Of a stretch of DNA of 64,000 nucleotides, positions 33,990-43,752 are shown piece after piece. The DNA is from Crateriforma spongiae. Lineage in GTDB: Bacteria > Planctomycetota > Planctomycetia > Pirellulales > Pirellulaceae. The stretch covers positions 62,001 through 126,000 of the forward strand of contig NZ_JAAXMS010000010.1 in the NCBI RefSeq assembly GCF_012290005.1. Reading direction: 5' to 3'. The position numbers were made by a program, and so were the translations under genes. Every line of letters starts with the position of its first letter. Position 1 is the first letter of the stretch. The notes beneath the pieces were generated by a model, which was not told the DNA's origin, did no database searches, and saw nothing but the letters and a program-made list of their open reading frames with translations.

Positions 33990-35468
33990 ATGTCTTCGAA
34001 TCAGTCCCACATCCCTGTCATACGACCGCGAATTCTAATCTTGGCCGGCTGGATCGCCGCCGTTTCGTCACTGGGCGTCATTGCCCAAGCCGCAAACCAA
34101 GACAAACAAGACGGCAACGAATCAGCCGCCAAGCCCAACTTTGTGATCATCTTTGCCGACGACCAAGGCTACGGTGACCTCAGCTGTTTCGGATCGCAGA
34201 CCATTGCCACGCCGAACATTGATCGCTTGGCCACCGACGGTCGAAAGTTCACCAATTTCATGGTCGCTTCACCGGTGTGTACCCCCTCGCGTGCCGCTTT
34301 GCTGACGGGGTGTTATCCCAAGCGGGTGGGCATGCACCAGCACGTTTTGTTTCCCGCATCGACCAAGGGCTTGAACCCAGATGAACACACGATCGCAGAT
34401 CATCTGAAGGGACAGGGTTACGCAACGGCATGCTTTGGCAAATGGCACCTGGGCCATCATCCGGAGGTGTTGCCGATTTCCAACGGCTTTGACACCTATT
34501 TTGGGATCCCGTACTCCAACGACATGAACCATCCCGACAACAAAGGCAAACCCAAGGGAGGTCCCGATGGGATGGACGTTTTGTGGAAGGATCCGGAATC
34601 AACATTGACCAAGTGGAACACGCCTTTGTTTGAGGACGACCAGATTGTCGAACTGCCGGTCGACCAGCGGACGGTCACCCGACGGTACACCCAAAAGGCG
34701 ATCGACTTTATCACGGATCATCGTGACGGTCCGTTCTTCGTTTATCTGCCACATTCGATGCCGCACATTCCGCTGTATGTCCCCGATGACGTTCGAGACC
34801 CCAATCCGCTGAACGCTTACATCAATGTCATTGAACACATCGATACCGAAGTCGGCCGATTGCTGGACACACTGGACAAGTTAAACCTGACCGAAAACAC
34901 CTATGTCATCTACACGACGGACAACGGGCCTTGGCTGACGTTCAAGCATCACGGTGGATCGGCGGGACCATTGCGTGATGGCAAAGGAACGACGTTCGAA
35001 GGCGGACAGCGTGTCCCCTGCTTGATGCGCGGCCCCGGCATTCCCGCCGGCACGGTCTGTGACGCGTTGACGGGAACGATCGACGTCCTGCCGACCATCG
35101 CGTCGATCACCGGCACACCTTTGCCGGATGACAAGAAGATCGACGGCATGGACATGTCGGAATTGTGGATGGGCACGATCGATCAATCGCCCCGTGATGA
35201 GTTTGTCTACTACACGTCGCGCGGTGACGTGGAAGGCATTCGGTTGGGCAAGTGGAAACTGCTGGTCAAAAAGCCGCGCCAGAACAAGAACGCCAAAAAC
35301 CCCAAGCCGGCTCAGGTGATGCTGTTTGATTTAAGCAAGGACATCGGCGAACAAAACAACCTGGCCGATGCGAAGCCCGACGTAGTGCAGCGTCTGCGGA
35401 ATCGCATGATGGAGGCGGACGAAGAAATCACCCGGAACGCTCGGGAACCGTGGCACAAGGAAAAATAG
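33990..35468 (+). CDS. Arylsulfatase (formylglycine-dependent)
   Basis: 492 residues from the ATG at 33990. A signal peptide ('ILILAGWIAAVSSLGVIAQA') predicts export. The type I sulfatase fold begins with the metal-binding 'FVIIFADDQGYGDLSCFG'. The catalytic motif is 'PVCTPSRAALLTG', in which Cys97 would be converted to formylglycine. 'CFGKWHLGH' and 'YTTDNGPW' complete the active site. Hydrolyses sulfate esters, probably on algal polysaccharides. Sulfatases are strongly expanded in marine planctomycetes. A formylglycine-generating enzyme must be encoded elsewhere. Confidence 0.93.
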   Translation: MSSNQSHIPVIRPRILILAGWIAAVSSLGVIAQAANQDKQDGNESAAKPNFVIIFADDQGYGDLSCFGSQTIATPNIDRLATDGRKFTNFMVASPVCTPSRAALLTGCYPKRVGMHQHVLFPASTKGLNPDEHTIADHLKGQGYATACFGKWHLGHHPEVLPISNGFDTYFGIPYSNDMNHPDNKGKPKGGPDGMDVLWKDPESTLTKWNTPLFEDDQIVELPVDQRTVTRRYTQKAIDFITDHRDGPFFVYLPHSMPHIPLYVPDDVRDPNPLNAYINVIEHIDTEVGRLLDTLDKLNLTENTYVIYTTDNGPWLTFKHHGGSAGPLRDGKGTTFEGGQRVPCLMRGPGIPAGTVCDALTGTIDVLPTIASITGTPLPDDKKIDGMDMSELWMGTIDQSPRDEFVYYTSRGDVEGIRLGKWKLLVKKPRQNKNAKNPKPAQVMLFDLSKDIGEQNNLADAKPDVVQRLRNRMMEADEEITRNAREPWHKEK

Positions 35469-35492
35469 CCTTTGCCGAGCCCGATCGAATCA

Positions 35493-35960
35493 TCAATACG
35501 ACGCGCCACCAAACACGGGACGCGTCGGCACCGGATGAAACTTTGGCCACGGCACCTTAGGCTGTTCCACTGGGACATCGCCGTCGCCGTGCATGCCGAT
35601 CGGTGCGCCGAAGCAATCGTCTTCGAAACTGCCGGGGCCGCCGACCGGATGACCGATGCCGCCACAATGACCGGCCGGGCCACATCCCGCTGCGGCGATC
35701 GATCCCTCGCTTGCGATGACCGCTGGATCGCCGGGGACCGGTGTATCGATCGGGACGCCCAAGCGTTTGGGTTGGTTCCATCCTCCAAAGACGCCGCCGT
35801 CATCATGCGGATCCAAGTGGCGCTCGCTGGGGATGTTCAATGCGACGCAACCGCTGCAGCTCAGCAGTCCGACACCGACCAACGCCATCAGCATACGACG
35901 AATCAAACCAGCCCAGTGGGCGGCTTTCGCATCGGCGTGATGGTCCGGCTTGGTCGTCAT
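35493..35960 (-). CDS. Small lipoprotein, unknown function
   Basis: 155 residues from the ATG at 35960. A hydrophobic segment ends in the lipobox 'LLSCSGC'. The mature part is Gly/Pro/His-rich ('GGIGHPVGGPGSFEDDCFGAPIGMHGDGDVP') with several Cys. Such low-complexity lipoproteins are common in planctomycetes. Converges with the sulfatase (24 bases). Function unknown. Confidence 0.7.
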   Translation of the reverse strand: MTTKPDHHADAKAAHWAGLIRRMLMALVGVGLLSCSGCVALNIPSERHLDPHDDGGVFGGWNQPKRLGVPIDTPVPGDPAVIASEGSIAAAGCGPAGHCGGIGHPVGGPGSFEDDCFGAPIGMHGDGDVPVEQPKVPWPKFHPVPTRPVFGGASY

Positions 35961-35996
35961 GGAAAGAAACGGTTCGCTGTGAAGGAGTGCCTGTGA

Positions 35997-36031
35997 ATCA
36001 GCCGGCCGGCAGCGAATGCCGGCCGGCTGAT
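35997..36031. other. Perfect 15-bp-stem hairpin in the 5' region of the lipoprotein gene
   Basis: ATCAGCCGGCCGGCA (35997-36011), loop GCGAA, TGCCGGCCGGCTGAT (36017-36031). No T-run follows on either strand, so an intrinsic terminator is unlikely. It lies 37 bases upstream of the lipoprotein start. Possible transcript-stabilising structure, protein-binding site or mobile palindrome. Confidence 0.7.
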
Positions 36032-36360
36032 CTGGCACAGTGTCCCCCCCAGGACCTGTTAAGCTGTATCGGTCGATCCGGTCGTGCGAATGAGCGAAGT
36101 CGGTTGGATCAGATCGTTTTTTTCAAAAATGCCCTTGCGGGCGACACGGTCGCTGCCAAGCATCGGTGTCCGCGGCCGAACAGGCAGTCGATCCGCCCAC
36201 GAGCGCCGCGTGTTGACGACATGCCCCAAGGGTTTCACACCCGCCGGGGTTTCACAGACGTCCGGTTGGAACAAAGCATTCGCCGGCCTGATCAGTCGTC
36301 GTTCAACCCCGCGTTTTTGGCGTCGACCACACCATTTTCCGAACGCCCATCGATGCGACA
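36032..36360. other. Intergenic region upstream of the DUF4013-like gene
   Basis: About 330 bases. Contains a T-run at 36118-36124 but no hairpin directly before it. No RNA gene or clear promoter was identified. Confidence 0.35.
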
Positions 36361-37608
36361 ATGAATTCGCCCACTGCCGTGTTTGCCCCATCCGCCGCGA
36401 TTCCCGCGACGCGTTCGCCGGCGTCCATGCCGATGTCCGACCAAACAGCAACGGGGCAAGCAACGGCACGACGCACCATCAAGTTGGGCAACCGCCTGGG
36501 ACGGCTTTGGCGTTGGCTGGGCCGAACAGTCGCCACCAGTTTCAACTTGGCATCGCTGATCGCGTTGCTGGCCGTTGCGGCCGCGGTTCCCGTGATTCAG
36601 CTGGTGACGTTGGGCTACACCGTTGGCGTGGCGGGACGCATCGCAAGCGGTCAATCTGTCTTGTCGTCCATGCCGGGATTACGCCAAGCGGGGCGTGTCG
36701 GCTTGGCCGCAATCGTCGTGTTCGTGTTTGCGTTGCCGACCAAGATGTTGGTCCATTGGGCTTCGGTCGCGGGCCTGTTGGGCAGCCCACCGACGACCGT
36801 TTTTCTGTTGCACCTGGCATCGTGGCTGGCCGCCGGTGTGACCCTGGTGTATCTGTGCTGGGCGTGGATTCGTGGCGGACGCCTGGTCGATTACCTGTGG
36901 CCGGCGCCAATACGTTTCGTCAAATCGGCTTGGCGTCCGTCGACCTGGTCAACCGCGGCGGACCGTTTGTGGCGGCTGACGGGAAGCTTTGACGCGATGG
37001 GGCATTTGTGGCTGGGAATCCAGACGTTCGTGGGGACATTGATCTGGTTGATCCCGGCGATGTTGATCATTGCCGCGAACCGCAACGGGAAAACGGGGCT
37101 GGCTGGTTTGATCGGTGTACTGTCGCTGTTGGCGCTCGGACTGGCGATGTTTTATTTGCCGATGCTGCAGGTCCAATTCGCCCGCGAGCGTCGTTTTGGC
37201 GCCTTGTTCGATGTCAAAGCGGTTCGTCTGGCGTTTCGCCGCAGCCCGTGGGCTTACACGGCGGCGATGCTGGTCAGCTTGGTCCTGGCACCGATCCCGT
37301 TGTATTTGCTGAAAATCGAAGCAACACCGCGTGAAGTCGTGTGGCTGCCGTGCGTGGTGTTCGTCACGTTCATGTTGCCGGCTCGGATTTGCGCGGGATT
37401 GGCGATGCGGCGTGCCGGTCGCTTTACCGAAGTCCGCCGTGGTTTCTGGCCCACGACCAGTCGTGTGCTGGCTCGCCTGTCGATGGTCCCGATCGTTGGC
37501 TTGTACCTGTTGTTCGTTTATCTTTCACAGTACACCAGCTGGGACGGTCTTCAGACGTGGATCCAGCAACACGCGATTCTGGTCCCCTATCCATTCTTGG
37601 GCGTATAG
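36361..37608 (+). CDS. Polytopic membrane protein (DUF4013-like)
   Basis: 415 residues from the ATG at 36361. About eight hydrophobic segments, including 'LASLIALLAVAAAVPVIQLVTLGYTVGVAGR', 'LAAIVVFVFALPTKMLVHWASVAGLL', 'LIPAMLIIAANRNG' and 'LIGVLSLLALGLAMFYLPMLQVQFA'. The pattern of paired helices with an 'RFGALFDVKAVRLAFRRSPWAY' loop resembles DUF4013. The stop is 3 bases before the S41 peptidase start, so the two are one transcription unit and may act together in the envelope. Confidence 0.75.
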   Translation: MNSPTAVFAPSAAIPATRSPASMPMSDQTATGQATARRTIKLGNRLGRLWRWLGRTVATSFNLASLIALLAVAAAVPVIQLVTLGYTVGVAGRIASGQSVLSSMPGLRQAGRVGLAAIVVFVFALPTKMLVHWASVAGLLGSPPTTVFLLHLASWLAAGVTLVYLCWAWIRGGRLVDYLWPAPIRFVKSAWRPSTWSTAADRLWRLTGSFDAMGHLWLGIQTFVGTLIWLIPAMLIIAANRNGKTGLAGLIGVLSLLALGLAMFYLPMLQVQFARERRFGALFDVKAVRLAFRRSPWAYTAAMLVSLVLAPIPLYLLKIEATPREVVWLPCVVFVTFMLPARICAGLAMRRAGRFTEVRRGFWPTTSRVLARLSMVPIVGLYLLFVYLSQYTSWDGLQTWIQQHAILVPYPFLGV

Positions 37609-37611
37609 ACG

Positions 37612-39081
37612 ATGCCTCCACGGCACCTGAACTTCATACTTTTTTCGGCGATGGTGTCGCTGGCCTGTTACACGACCTATCAATTCATCCGCCCGGCGAT
37701 CGTCGTCGGCGATGCGATCCAGTTGATCGATCGTTATTACGTCGAACCCATCGACACCGACAAATTGGTCGATGGCGCGATGGACGGTGTGACCGGCCAA
37801 TTGGACGAAAACAGCAGCTTCATTGCTCAGTCGGACTATCAAGCCTTCCAAGACACGATCAACCAGGAATTCGCCGGCATCGGAATCCTGATCGAACAGC
37901 CGGACGAAGACCAGCCCGTCCGCGTCATCACGCCCATGGTCGGATCCCCGGCATTGGCAGCGGGGTTTCGCCCCGGCGACTTGATTGTCCGCGTCGAACA
38001 AACGGACACTTCGGCGATGACGATCAGCGATGTCAGTTCGCTGTTGCGAGGTCCGATCGGGACTCAGGTCGACGTGGGCGTCCGGCGCGGCGATGAAACG
38101 TTCGACCTGTCGGTGAAGCGAGAATCAATCCCTCTGGAATCGGTCGTCGGCGACCATCGCGACGCGGACGACCGGTGGGTCTATCGGCTGAAGGAAGATC
38201 CTCGGATCGCCTACATTCGCCTGACGACCTTTGGCGAAAAGACACCGGAGGAATTGGAAGCGGTTCTGAGGGATTTGGACAACGATTTCGAAGCGATGAT
38301 TTTGGACGTCCGCGGCAACGGCGGCGGTTTGCTGACCACGGCGGTCAGCGTCTGTGACATGTTCCTTAGCGACGGCTTGATCGTCAGCACGAAAATTCGT
38401 GGTGGCGTTCCGGAAGACCGCTGGGAGGCATCGCCCGGCGTTTTGGTGAACCCCGAGATTCCGTTGGTCGTGATGGTCAACGGCGGCAGTGCCAGCGCCA
38501 GCGAAATCGTGGCCGCCTGCTTTCAGGACCGTGGCCGCGCCGCCGTCGCCGGTGTCCGCAGCTATGGCAAAGGCACCGTCCAGAACATCTTGCCGCTGCA
38601 ATTCGGCCGCAGTGCGCTGCGTCTGACGGTCGCCACGTTCTATCGGCCAAGCGACCGAAGCATTCATCGCGGGCTCAATGCCACCGAAGAAGACGACTGG
38701 GGCGTGAAGCCGAATCCCGGCTTGGTGGTTCCGATCACCGAATCGCAGTCCGAAAAGATTGCCGACCGTTGGTTGCAGGCTTCCTATCCGTTGCTGGCCC
38801 AAGAAGCGCAATCGGAGGCCGACGACGATACGAGCGCGACGACGGATGAAGAATCGCCCCTGGACGATGACTCGTCAGCCAATTCCGCCGAGGATTCCTC
38901 GGATTCCTCCGGCGATACGCCGATGGATGATCCGTTGGTCGATGACGGTGACGTCGCCGATCCACCGCTCGGGCCGCCCATTACCGATGATCCTCCCCTG
39001 GACCAAGCGATCCATTATCTGCGTGACCTGATTCGCCAAGACGCACTTCCCGACGCGCCGCCGCAAGCCGTCGCGGCATGA
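37612..39081 (+). CDS. C-terminal processing peptidase, S41 family (CtpA-like)
   Basis: 489 residues from the ATG at 37612. A signal anchor ('LNFILFSAMVSLACYTTYQFI') is followed by an N-terminal cap ('VDGAMDGVTGQLDENSSFIA') and a PDZ domain ('FRPGDLIVRVEQTDTSAM...LLRGPIGTQVDVGVRRG'). The S41 domain has nucleophile Ser in 'VNGGSASASEIVA' and Lys in 'RSYGKGTVQNILPL'. Cuts C-terminal regions of periplasmic proteins. A long acidic Asp/Ser/Glu tail (about residues 405-465) is unusual and probably disordered. Cotranscribed with the membrane protein upstream. Confidence 0.92.
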   Translation: MPPRHLNFILFSAMVSLACYTTYQFIRPAIVVGDAIQLIDRYYVEPIDTDKLVDGAMDGVTGQLDENSSFIAQSDYQAFQDTINQEFAGIGILIEQPDEDQPVRVITPMVGSPALAAGFRPGDLIVRVEQTDTSAMTISDVSSLLRGPIGTQVDVGVRRGDETFDLSVKRESIPLESVVGDHRDADDRWVYRLKEDPRIAYIRLTTFGEKTPEELEAVLRDLDNDFEAMILDVRGNGGGLLTTAVSVCDMFLSDGLIVSTKIRGGVPEDRWEASPGVLVNPEIPLVVMVNGGSASASEIVAACFQDRGRAAVAGVRSYGKGTVQNILPLQFGRSALRLTVATFYRPSDRSIHRGLNATEEDDWGVKPNPGLVVPITESQSEKIADRWLQASYPLLAQEAQSEADDDTSATTDEESPLDDDSSANSAEDSSDSSGDTPMDDPLVDDGDVADPPLGPPITDDPPLDQAIHYLRDLIRQDALPDAPPQAVAA

Positions 39082-39096
39082 CAGCGACGGGCCGAT

Positions 39097-40353
39097 TCAG
39101 TTCAGCGGACTTACCGCCGATGATTGCCGGGGACGTCCGGCATAGGTCATCCATCGCCAAACGAATTCCATGGGCCCGAAACGGAAACGCGAAACCCACC
39201 ATCGCGACGCGATCAATTGAAACGTCCAGATGGCCATGACCACGACCGCTTGTTGCACCCGAGATACGGAACCGAACCAGCCCTCCATTGCCAGCCACCC
39301 CATCATGTGTCCATAGAACAGGGTGGTGCAGATCAGCGTTTGCATCAGGTAATTCGTCAGAGCTGTCTTGCCAACCGGTACCAACCAGTCCGCCAACGTC
39401 GGGCCAACTCGGGTCCGGCGGATCCATTCCAGCCCGCCGATGTAGCCGGCTGCGACGAACAGGCTGCCGACAAAATTGGGAATCTGGCCAAAGAAGAAGC
39501 TGTACCCGAGGTCCCACTGGTGCTGTTCATGTTGCCAGATGCCCCACGCGACCACGGGCAACCCGATCGCCAATCCGATGACAGTCATCGTTTGATAAAA
39601 GAAGATGCTGCGGCGACCGGACAAAACGCCCATTTTCATCAGGGCGACACCGATCAGCATCATCGACGCAATCCGCCAAGAAAGAATGACGGGGAACACA
39701 AACAACTGCATCGAAAGAGCTCCCGGAACACGGTACTGCGATTGATCCAACCAACCGCCACGGTATGCCGCCAATTCTCGCGACAGCATCTGGGCATCCG
39801 GACGCCATTCGGCAGCCACCTGCGCCGCTGCCGCTTCATCCCAGTACGACATCGACCAGCCGAACAACAAGTCGATCGCAATCCGAACCAGAAGCAAGCC
39901 AAGGGCAAGCGCCAACAAATATCGACATCGAAGCCCGATCAACGGATAGATCAGGCACCCGCAAATCGCATAGGGCACCAAGATATCGCCGATCCAGAAC
40001 ACATAGGCGTGCACCATGCCAATGACAAACAGGCCCGCCATGCGTCGATAGTGCAGGGCGGTTGCCGGTCGGCCGTCCCGTTTTGCCCGCTGGGCCATCA
40101 ACGCGATTCCGGCACCAAACAGCGTTGAAAACAAACTCATGAACTTGGTGTCGGCCAACAACGCCCCCAAATACCAGACGACGTAATTCCAAGACGTCAA
40201 ATCACCGTACGCCGTCGGGTTCAAATAGGCGGCCGACGGCATGGCGAACGACTGAACGTTCATCACCAAGATGCCCAGCAATGCGAATCCGCGGATCAAA
40301 TCAAGCGTTTCAATACGCTCGGTCGATCTCGTCGCTCCGCTAATGGTCGCCAT
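39097..40353 (-). CDS. DUF418/YeiB-family membrane protein
   Basis: 418 residues from the ATG at 40353. Starts 'RIETLDLIRGFALLGILVMNVQSFAMPSAAY', the family hallmark, then about ten membrane helices. The C-terminal DUF418 part has 'LADWLVPVGKTALTNYLMQTLICTTLFYGHMMGW'. Members are putative acyltransferase- or transport-like proteins of unknown function. Its first codons overlap the end of the antiporter gene upstream (stop at 40340), so the two are cotranscribed. Confidence 0.88.
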   Translation of the reverse strand: MATISGATRSTERIETLDLIRGFALLGILVMNVQSFAMPSAAYLNPTAYGDLTSWNYVVWYLGALLADTKFMSLFSTLFGAGIALMAQRAKRDGRPATALHYRRMAGLFVIGMVHAYVFWIGDILVPYAICGCLIYPLIGLRCRYLLALALGLLLVRIAIDLLFGWSMSYWDEAAAAQVAAEWRPDAQMLSRELAAYRGGWLDQSQYRVPGALSMQLFVFPVILSWRIASMMLIGVALMKMGVLSGRRSIFFYQTMTVIGLAIGLPVVAWGIWQHEQHQWDLGYSFFFGQIPNFVGSLFVAAGYIGGLEWIRRTRVGPTLADWLVPVGKTALTNYLMQTLICTTLFYGHMMGWLAMEGWFGSVSRVQQAVVVMAIWTFQLIASRWWVSRFRFGPMEFVWRWMTYAGRPRQSSAVSPLN

Positions 40354-42106
40354 TCTGGTCGCTCTTGGATTGTTGGCGATTCTTTTGGTTGCGATCGCGA
40401 ATCAGCAGATTCGTCAGGTCGCCACGACGCAGCGTCCCGATCAAAACATGAGGTGAATCATCGCTGACCACCGGCACACAGTCATCGGTCGTCTGTCGAA
40501 ACAGTTCGACGGCGTCGCGCACCGGTTGGCTGGGACGCAACAGCACTTCGGGCGGTGTGGCCAAATCGCTGGCCAGCAACAAATGATCTTCGTGCGGATC
40601 GAAGCAAGCTTGGTTCAATAAATCAAATCGGATCAAACCCACCACCGCTCTCCGGTCATCCAACACGGGAAACGTATTGTCGTGCGAATTTTCGACGAAG
40701 TGCAAAACTTCATTGAAATCAGCACTTTCCGCGATTCCGTCGACACTGCGACGCATCACCTGTTCCACGTTCATTCGGTCCGTCTGGGGTTCACGCCCCG
40801 TCAGCCCCGCCGATCCCGACAATCGTGTCCAAACATTGCGAAGCGCTGACATCGGGGTGCCGAACGTATGGTGAATCGAATTGGCGATGGGCATTTCGCC
40901 ACTTTGCAATACCGATCGTCGCGTCAACAACGGTCCGATGATTTCGAAGAAGATCACCGTTCCCAGAATGATTGCTTGAACGTCGCCGCCCATTTCCGGG
41001 TCGCGTGTTTTGGCCGTGGTCGCAAGCGAAATGGCCGCGCCCGCCTGAGCCAGCAATGCCGGCCCCAGCCACACTTGGACCTCACGTGACACCGATGCAT
41101 AGGGAGCGGTGAAATACACGCCCAGGACTTTACCGACACATCGCAAGACCACATAAGCAACACCGACCGTTCCGACCTGCCAAAGCAATTGCAAGTTCAT
41201 TTCCGATCCATGGACGGAAAAGAAGACGACCGTCAACAAACCGCCAATCGAATCAAACTGGCCGATGATTTTCTCCGCCGCGCCGGATGAATTGACCACC
41301 ACCACGCCCAGCACGAGGAAGGTCAACATGTAGGGCAAGTCCAACGATTCGCTGATGCCCAGCAACAATCCGCTCACGCCGATCAACAAAACCAACCAGC
41401 GACCAGGGCTGAGCAATTCACATGAGTAACTGACCACCAATCCACCCAGGAAACCCAAAAACGCTGATCCGAACAGATCGATCCCCAGCGTTGCCAGCAC
41501 CTGGACCGGCTGAACATCGGATTCGCCGCCGGCCAGCTGGATCCCCAGCCAAACCAATTCGAACAACACCACCGCGGCGATATTGTTCAACGTGACCAAA
41601 GTACCAGTCATCGTCGTCACCGGACCGGCCGCTCCCGTTTCGCGAAGCACCAACATCGTCGTCGCCGGGGCAGTCGCCACTGCCAACGTTCCCAAAAGCA
41701 AAGCTTTCGAACCACTGACGTCCAACAGGATCAATCCAGCGGTGACTAAGGCCACCGTCAAAAAAATCTCCCCCAGTGACAGCGGAATCGCCTTGGCCGC
41801 CAACCGCCGCATTTGCTCCATCGGGAATTGAGCCCCCAGATGAAACAGCACCAGCGCCATCGCCAGCTTCGTCAGCGGTTCCAAGAACTCGTGGTGATCG
41901 TGCGGAACCAAGTCGAAAACACTGGGCCCCAGCAACAATCCGGCAATCAAATATGCCGTTACCTTGGGCAGCCGCAACCATTCGCCCACCAAACCGGCCA
42001 GCAGACTGGCAGCCAGTAACATTCCAATCGTTGTGGCAATGTGCACGGTGCCGATTCCCGTTGTCCATAAATCGCGTCCACACCTCGGCGGTGGGATTTC
42101 GGCCAT
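40340..42106 (-). CDS. CPA2-type cation/proton antiporter with CBS domains
   Basis: 588 residues from the ATG at 42106. About 12 membrane helices make up a Na+/H+ exchanger domain ('VGEWLRLPKVTAYLIAGLLLGPSVFDL', 'GLLLGISESLDLPYMLTFLVLGVVVVNSS'). The cytoplasmic C-terminus holds two CBS motifs ('VMRRSVDGIAESADFNEVLHFVENSHDNTFPVLDDRRAVVGLI' and 'RPSQPVRDAVELFRQTTDDCVPVVSDDSPHVLIGTLRRGD'), which usually bind adenosine nucleotides. Likely exchanges K+ or Na+ for protons under nucleotide control. CBS in place of the usual TrkA-N domain is a less common arrangement. Followed by DUF418 with a 14-base overlap. Confidence 0.88.
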   Translation of the reverse strand: MAEIPPPRCGRDLWTTGIGTVHIATTIGMLLAASLLAGLVGEWLRLPKVTAYLIAGLLLGPSVFDLVPHDHHEFLEPLTKLAMALVLFHLGAQFPMEQMRRLAAKAIPLSLGEIFLTVALVTAGLILLDVSGSKALLLGTLAVATAPATTMLVLRETGAAGPVTTMTGTLVTLNNIAAVVLFELVWLGIQLAGGESDVQPVQVLATLGIDLFGSAFLGFLGGLVVSYSCELLSPGRWLVLLIGVSGLLLGISESLDLPYMLTFLVLGVVVVNSSGAAEKIIGQFDSIGGLLTVVFFSVHGSEMNLQLLWQVGTVGVAYVVLRCVGKVLGVYFTAPYASVSREVQVWLGPALLAQAGAAISLATTAKTRDPEMGGDVQAIILGTVIFFEIIGPLLTRRSVLQSGEMPIANSIHHTFGTPMSALRNVWTRLSGSAGLTGREPQTDRMNVEQVMRRSVDGIAESADFNEVLHFVENSHDNTFPVLDDRRAVVGLIRFDLLNQACFDPHEDHLLLASDLATPPEVLLRPSQPVRDAVELFRQTTDDCVPVVSDDSPHVLIGTLRRGDLTNLLIRDRNQKNRQQSKSDQNGDH

Positions 42107-42152
42107 AGATTAGCCGAATCGGTCTAAATTTGGGGAGACGGATCACGCGGCG

Positions 42153-42479
42153 TCACCGACGGAGTCGCCAAATCGTGACGTACTGCAAACCTGTCTCACC
42201 ATGCCCCCGGTCGATGGCCGCCAAACGCCCCCGCAGATCCATGTCCACCGTAGGCCCACGCATCGGACGCTTCGAAACGACCGCGTAATACCGTCCATCC
42301 CGGTCGTGATCCAGCAACGACTGATCCGCCGCGAGCCCGCTACACCTTTGCGCCCCCACGATCAACGGAGCATCCCGAACGACGTCTTTGGACACCGGAT
42401 AGAATGCGCCTCGATCACTCGATCTGTCCCGAGGCAACGCCGTGACTTCACCCTTCGACCTTTCAGCAATCGTATCCAT
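42153..42479 (-). CDS. Small hypothetical protein
   Basis: 108 residues if started at the ATG at 42479, whose CAT overlaps the ATG of the divergent FG-GAP gene at 42478. The C-terminal part ('DHDRDGRYYAVVSKRPMRGPTVDMDLRGRLAAIDRGHGETGLQYVTIWRL') reads like natural protein and fills an otherwise empty 370-base gap. There is no room for its own promoter outside the neighbouring gene, which makes the call uncertain. Confidence 0.45.
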   Translation of the reverse strand: MDTIAERSKGEVTALPRDRSSDRGAFYPVSKDVVRDAPLIVGAQRCSGLAADQSLLDHDRDGRYYAVVSKRPMRGPTVDMDLRGRLAAIDRGHGETGLQYVTIWRLRR

Positions 42480-43752
42480 GCCTTCTGTATCCTTGATTGG
42501 ATTTTCGCGCCGCATCCTGCCAGCCCTTTGCTTGGTGGCATCAATGATGACCGCATGGAATGGCGATTCATCGGCTGATCCGCCGTCGCCTGAAATCAGG
42601 TCATCGGATCCCACCGCATCATGGCAACGGCACACCATCGACAATTCATTGGTCGGCGCCGACGGAGTCCGCTTGGGCGACTTCAACCATGACGGCCGAA
42701 CCGACATCGTGACGGGATGGGAAGAATCCGGGGTGGTTCGTCTGTACTTGCATCCGGGTTCCGGCCCCGCGACACAGCCATGGCCGGCATTGACGATCGG
42801 CCACGGCGATTCGGTCGAGGACGCATTTCCGATCGACGTCGATGGCGATCGGCAGTTGGAAGTGATCAGTTGTCACGAGGGCAAAACACGGAAAGTCATG
42901 CTTCATCGACCAAACGGAAACACGTCGGAAACCATCGATGTTCGGAATCCCAATCAAGACGCGACAAAACGGTGGCGAAGCCAAACGCTGTCTTCACTGG
43001 CGTCAGAACAATGGATGTTCGGTCATGGCATTCAGTTGCATGACGGTCGACAAGCGGTTGTCTTTGGATCCAAGGGACGCAACGCGTCAATCACGCTATT
43101 GCGTCCCACCGTCGGGACGCCTGAAACGATCGAACAATGGACGCCGCAGCGATTAAGAGACGCGGGATGGATCATGTCATTGCGATGTGTCGATATGGAT
43201 CAGGACGGCGATGACGACATCGTCTACAGCGACCGCAAAGGACCACTACGCGGGGTCGGCTGGCTGGAACAACCCGACGATCTTTCAGGTGACTCACCTT
43301 GGAATGACCATATCTTGCACCAGAGCGATCACGAAGTGATGTTCCTGCAAGCCGATCCCAATCAATTGTTCGTTGCGACCCGAGACGGTGTTTGGTTGCG
43401 TATCGACCGAAACGACGATGGGACCTGGCACAGTCGGCCGTTTCCCAACCCGGCCGGCGTGCCACATGGAAAAGCAATCGCAAGGCTGAATGACGGACGC
43501 TTGGTCATGACGGCCAACACGCTGGACGATGCCGATCCGACGCCAGCCATCGGAATCTGGATCTCGGATCCCCAGCACACGTCTTGGTCCCGGCTGGGGA
43601 CCGCACAAGGCGCGAAGTTTGATCGCATCGAATGCGTGGACATCGACGGTGACGGCGATCAAGACATACTTACGTGCGAAGAACGATTCGCCTTGGGAGT
43701 GGTGTGGTACGAAAATCCACAGCACGACGCGTCCCAGCAATCCAACCGCTAA
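42478..43752 (+). CDS. Exported FG-GAP/VCBS repeat protein
   Basis: 424 residues from the ATG at 42478, which begins the signal peptide ('IGFSRRILPALCLVASMMTAWNG'). An upstream in-frame ATG at 42442 also exists. The mature part has repeated calcium-binding-like motifs: 'GDFNHDGRTDIVTGWE', 'DVDGDRQLEVISC', 'DMDQDGDDDIVYSD' and 'DIDGDGDQDILTCEE'. This suggests a beta-propeller exposed at the cell surface. Such proteins are numerous in planctomycetes, with unclear roles in binding or adhesion. Its stop overlaps the stop of the converging glycosyltransferase. Confidence 0.85.
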   Translation: MPSVSLIGFSRRILPALCLVASMMTAWNGDSSADPPSPEIRSSDPTASWQRHTIDNSLVGADGVRLGDFNHDGRTDIVTGWEESGVVRLYLHPGSGPATQPWPALTIGHGDSVEDAFPIDVDGDRQLEVISCHEGKTRKVMLHRPNGNTSETIDVRNPNQDATKRWRSQTLSSLASEQWMFGHGIQLHDGRQAVVFGSKGRNASITLLRPTVGTPETIEQWTPQRLRDAGWIMSLRCVDMDQDGDDDIVYSDRKGPLRGVGWLEQPDDLSGDSPWNDHILHQSDHEVMFLQADPNQLFVATRDGVWLRIDRNDDGTWHSRPFPNPAGVPHGKAIARLNDGRLVMTANTLDDADPTPAIGIWISDPQHTSWSRLGTAQGAKFDRIECVDIDGDGDQDILTCEERFALGVVWYENPQHDASQQSNR

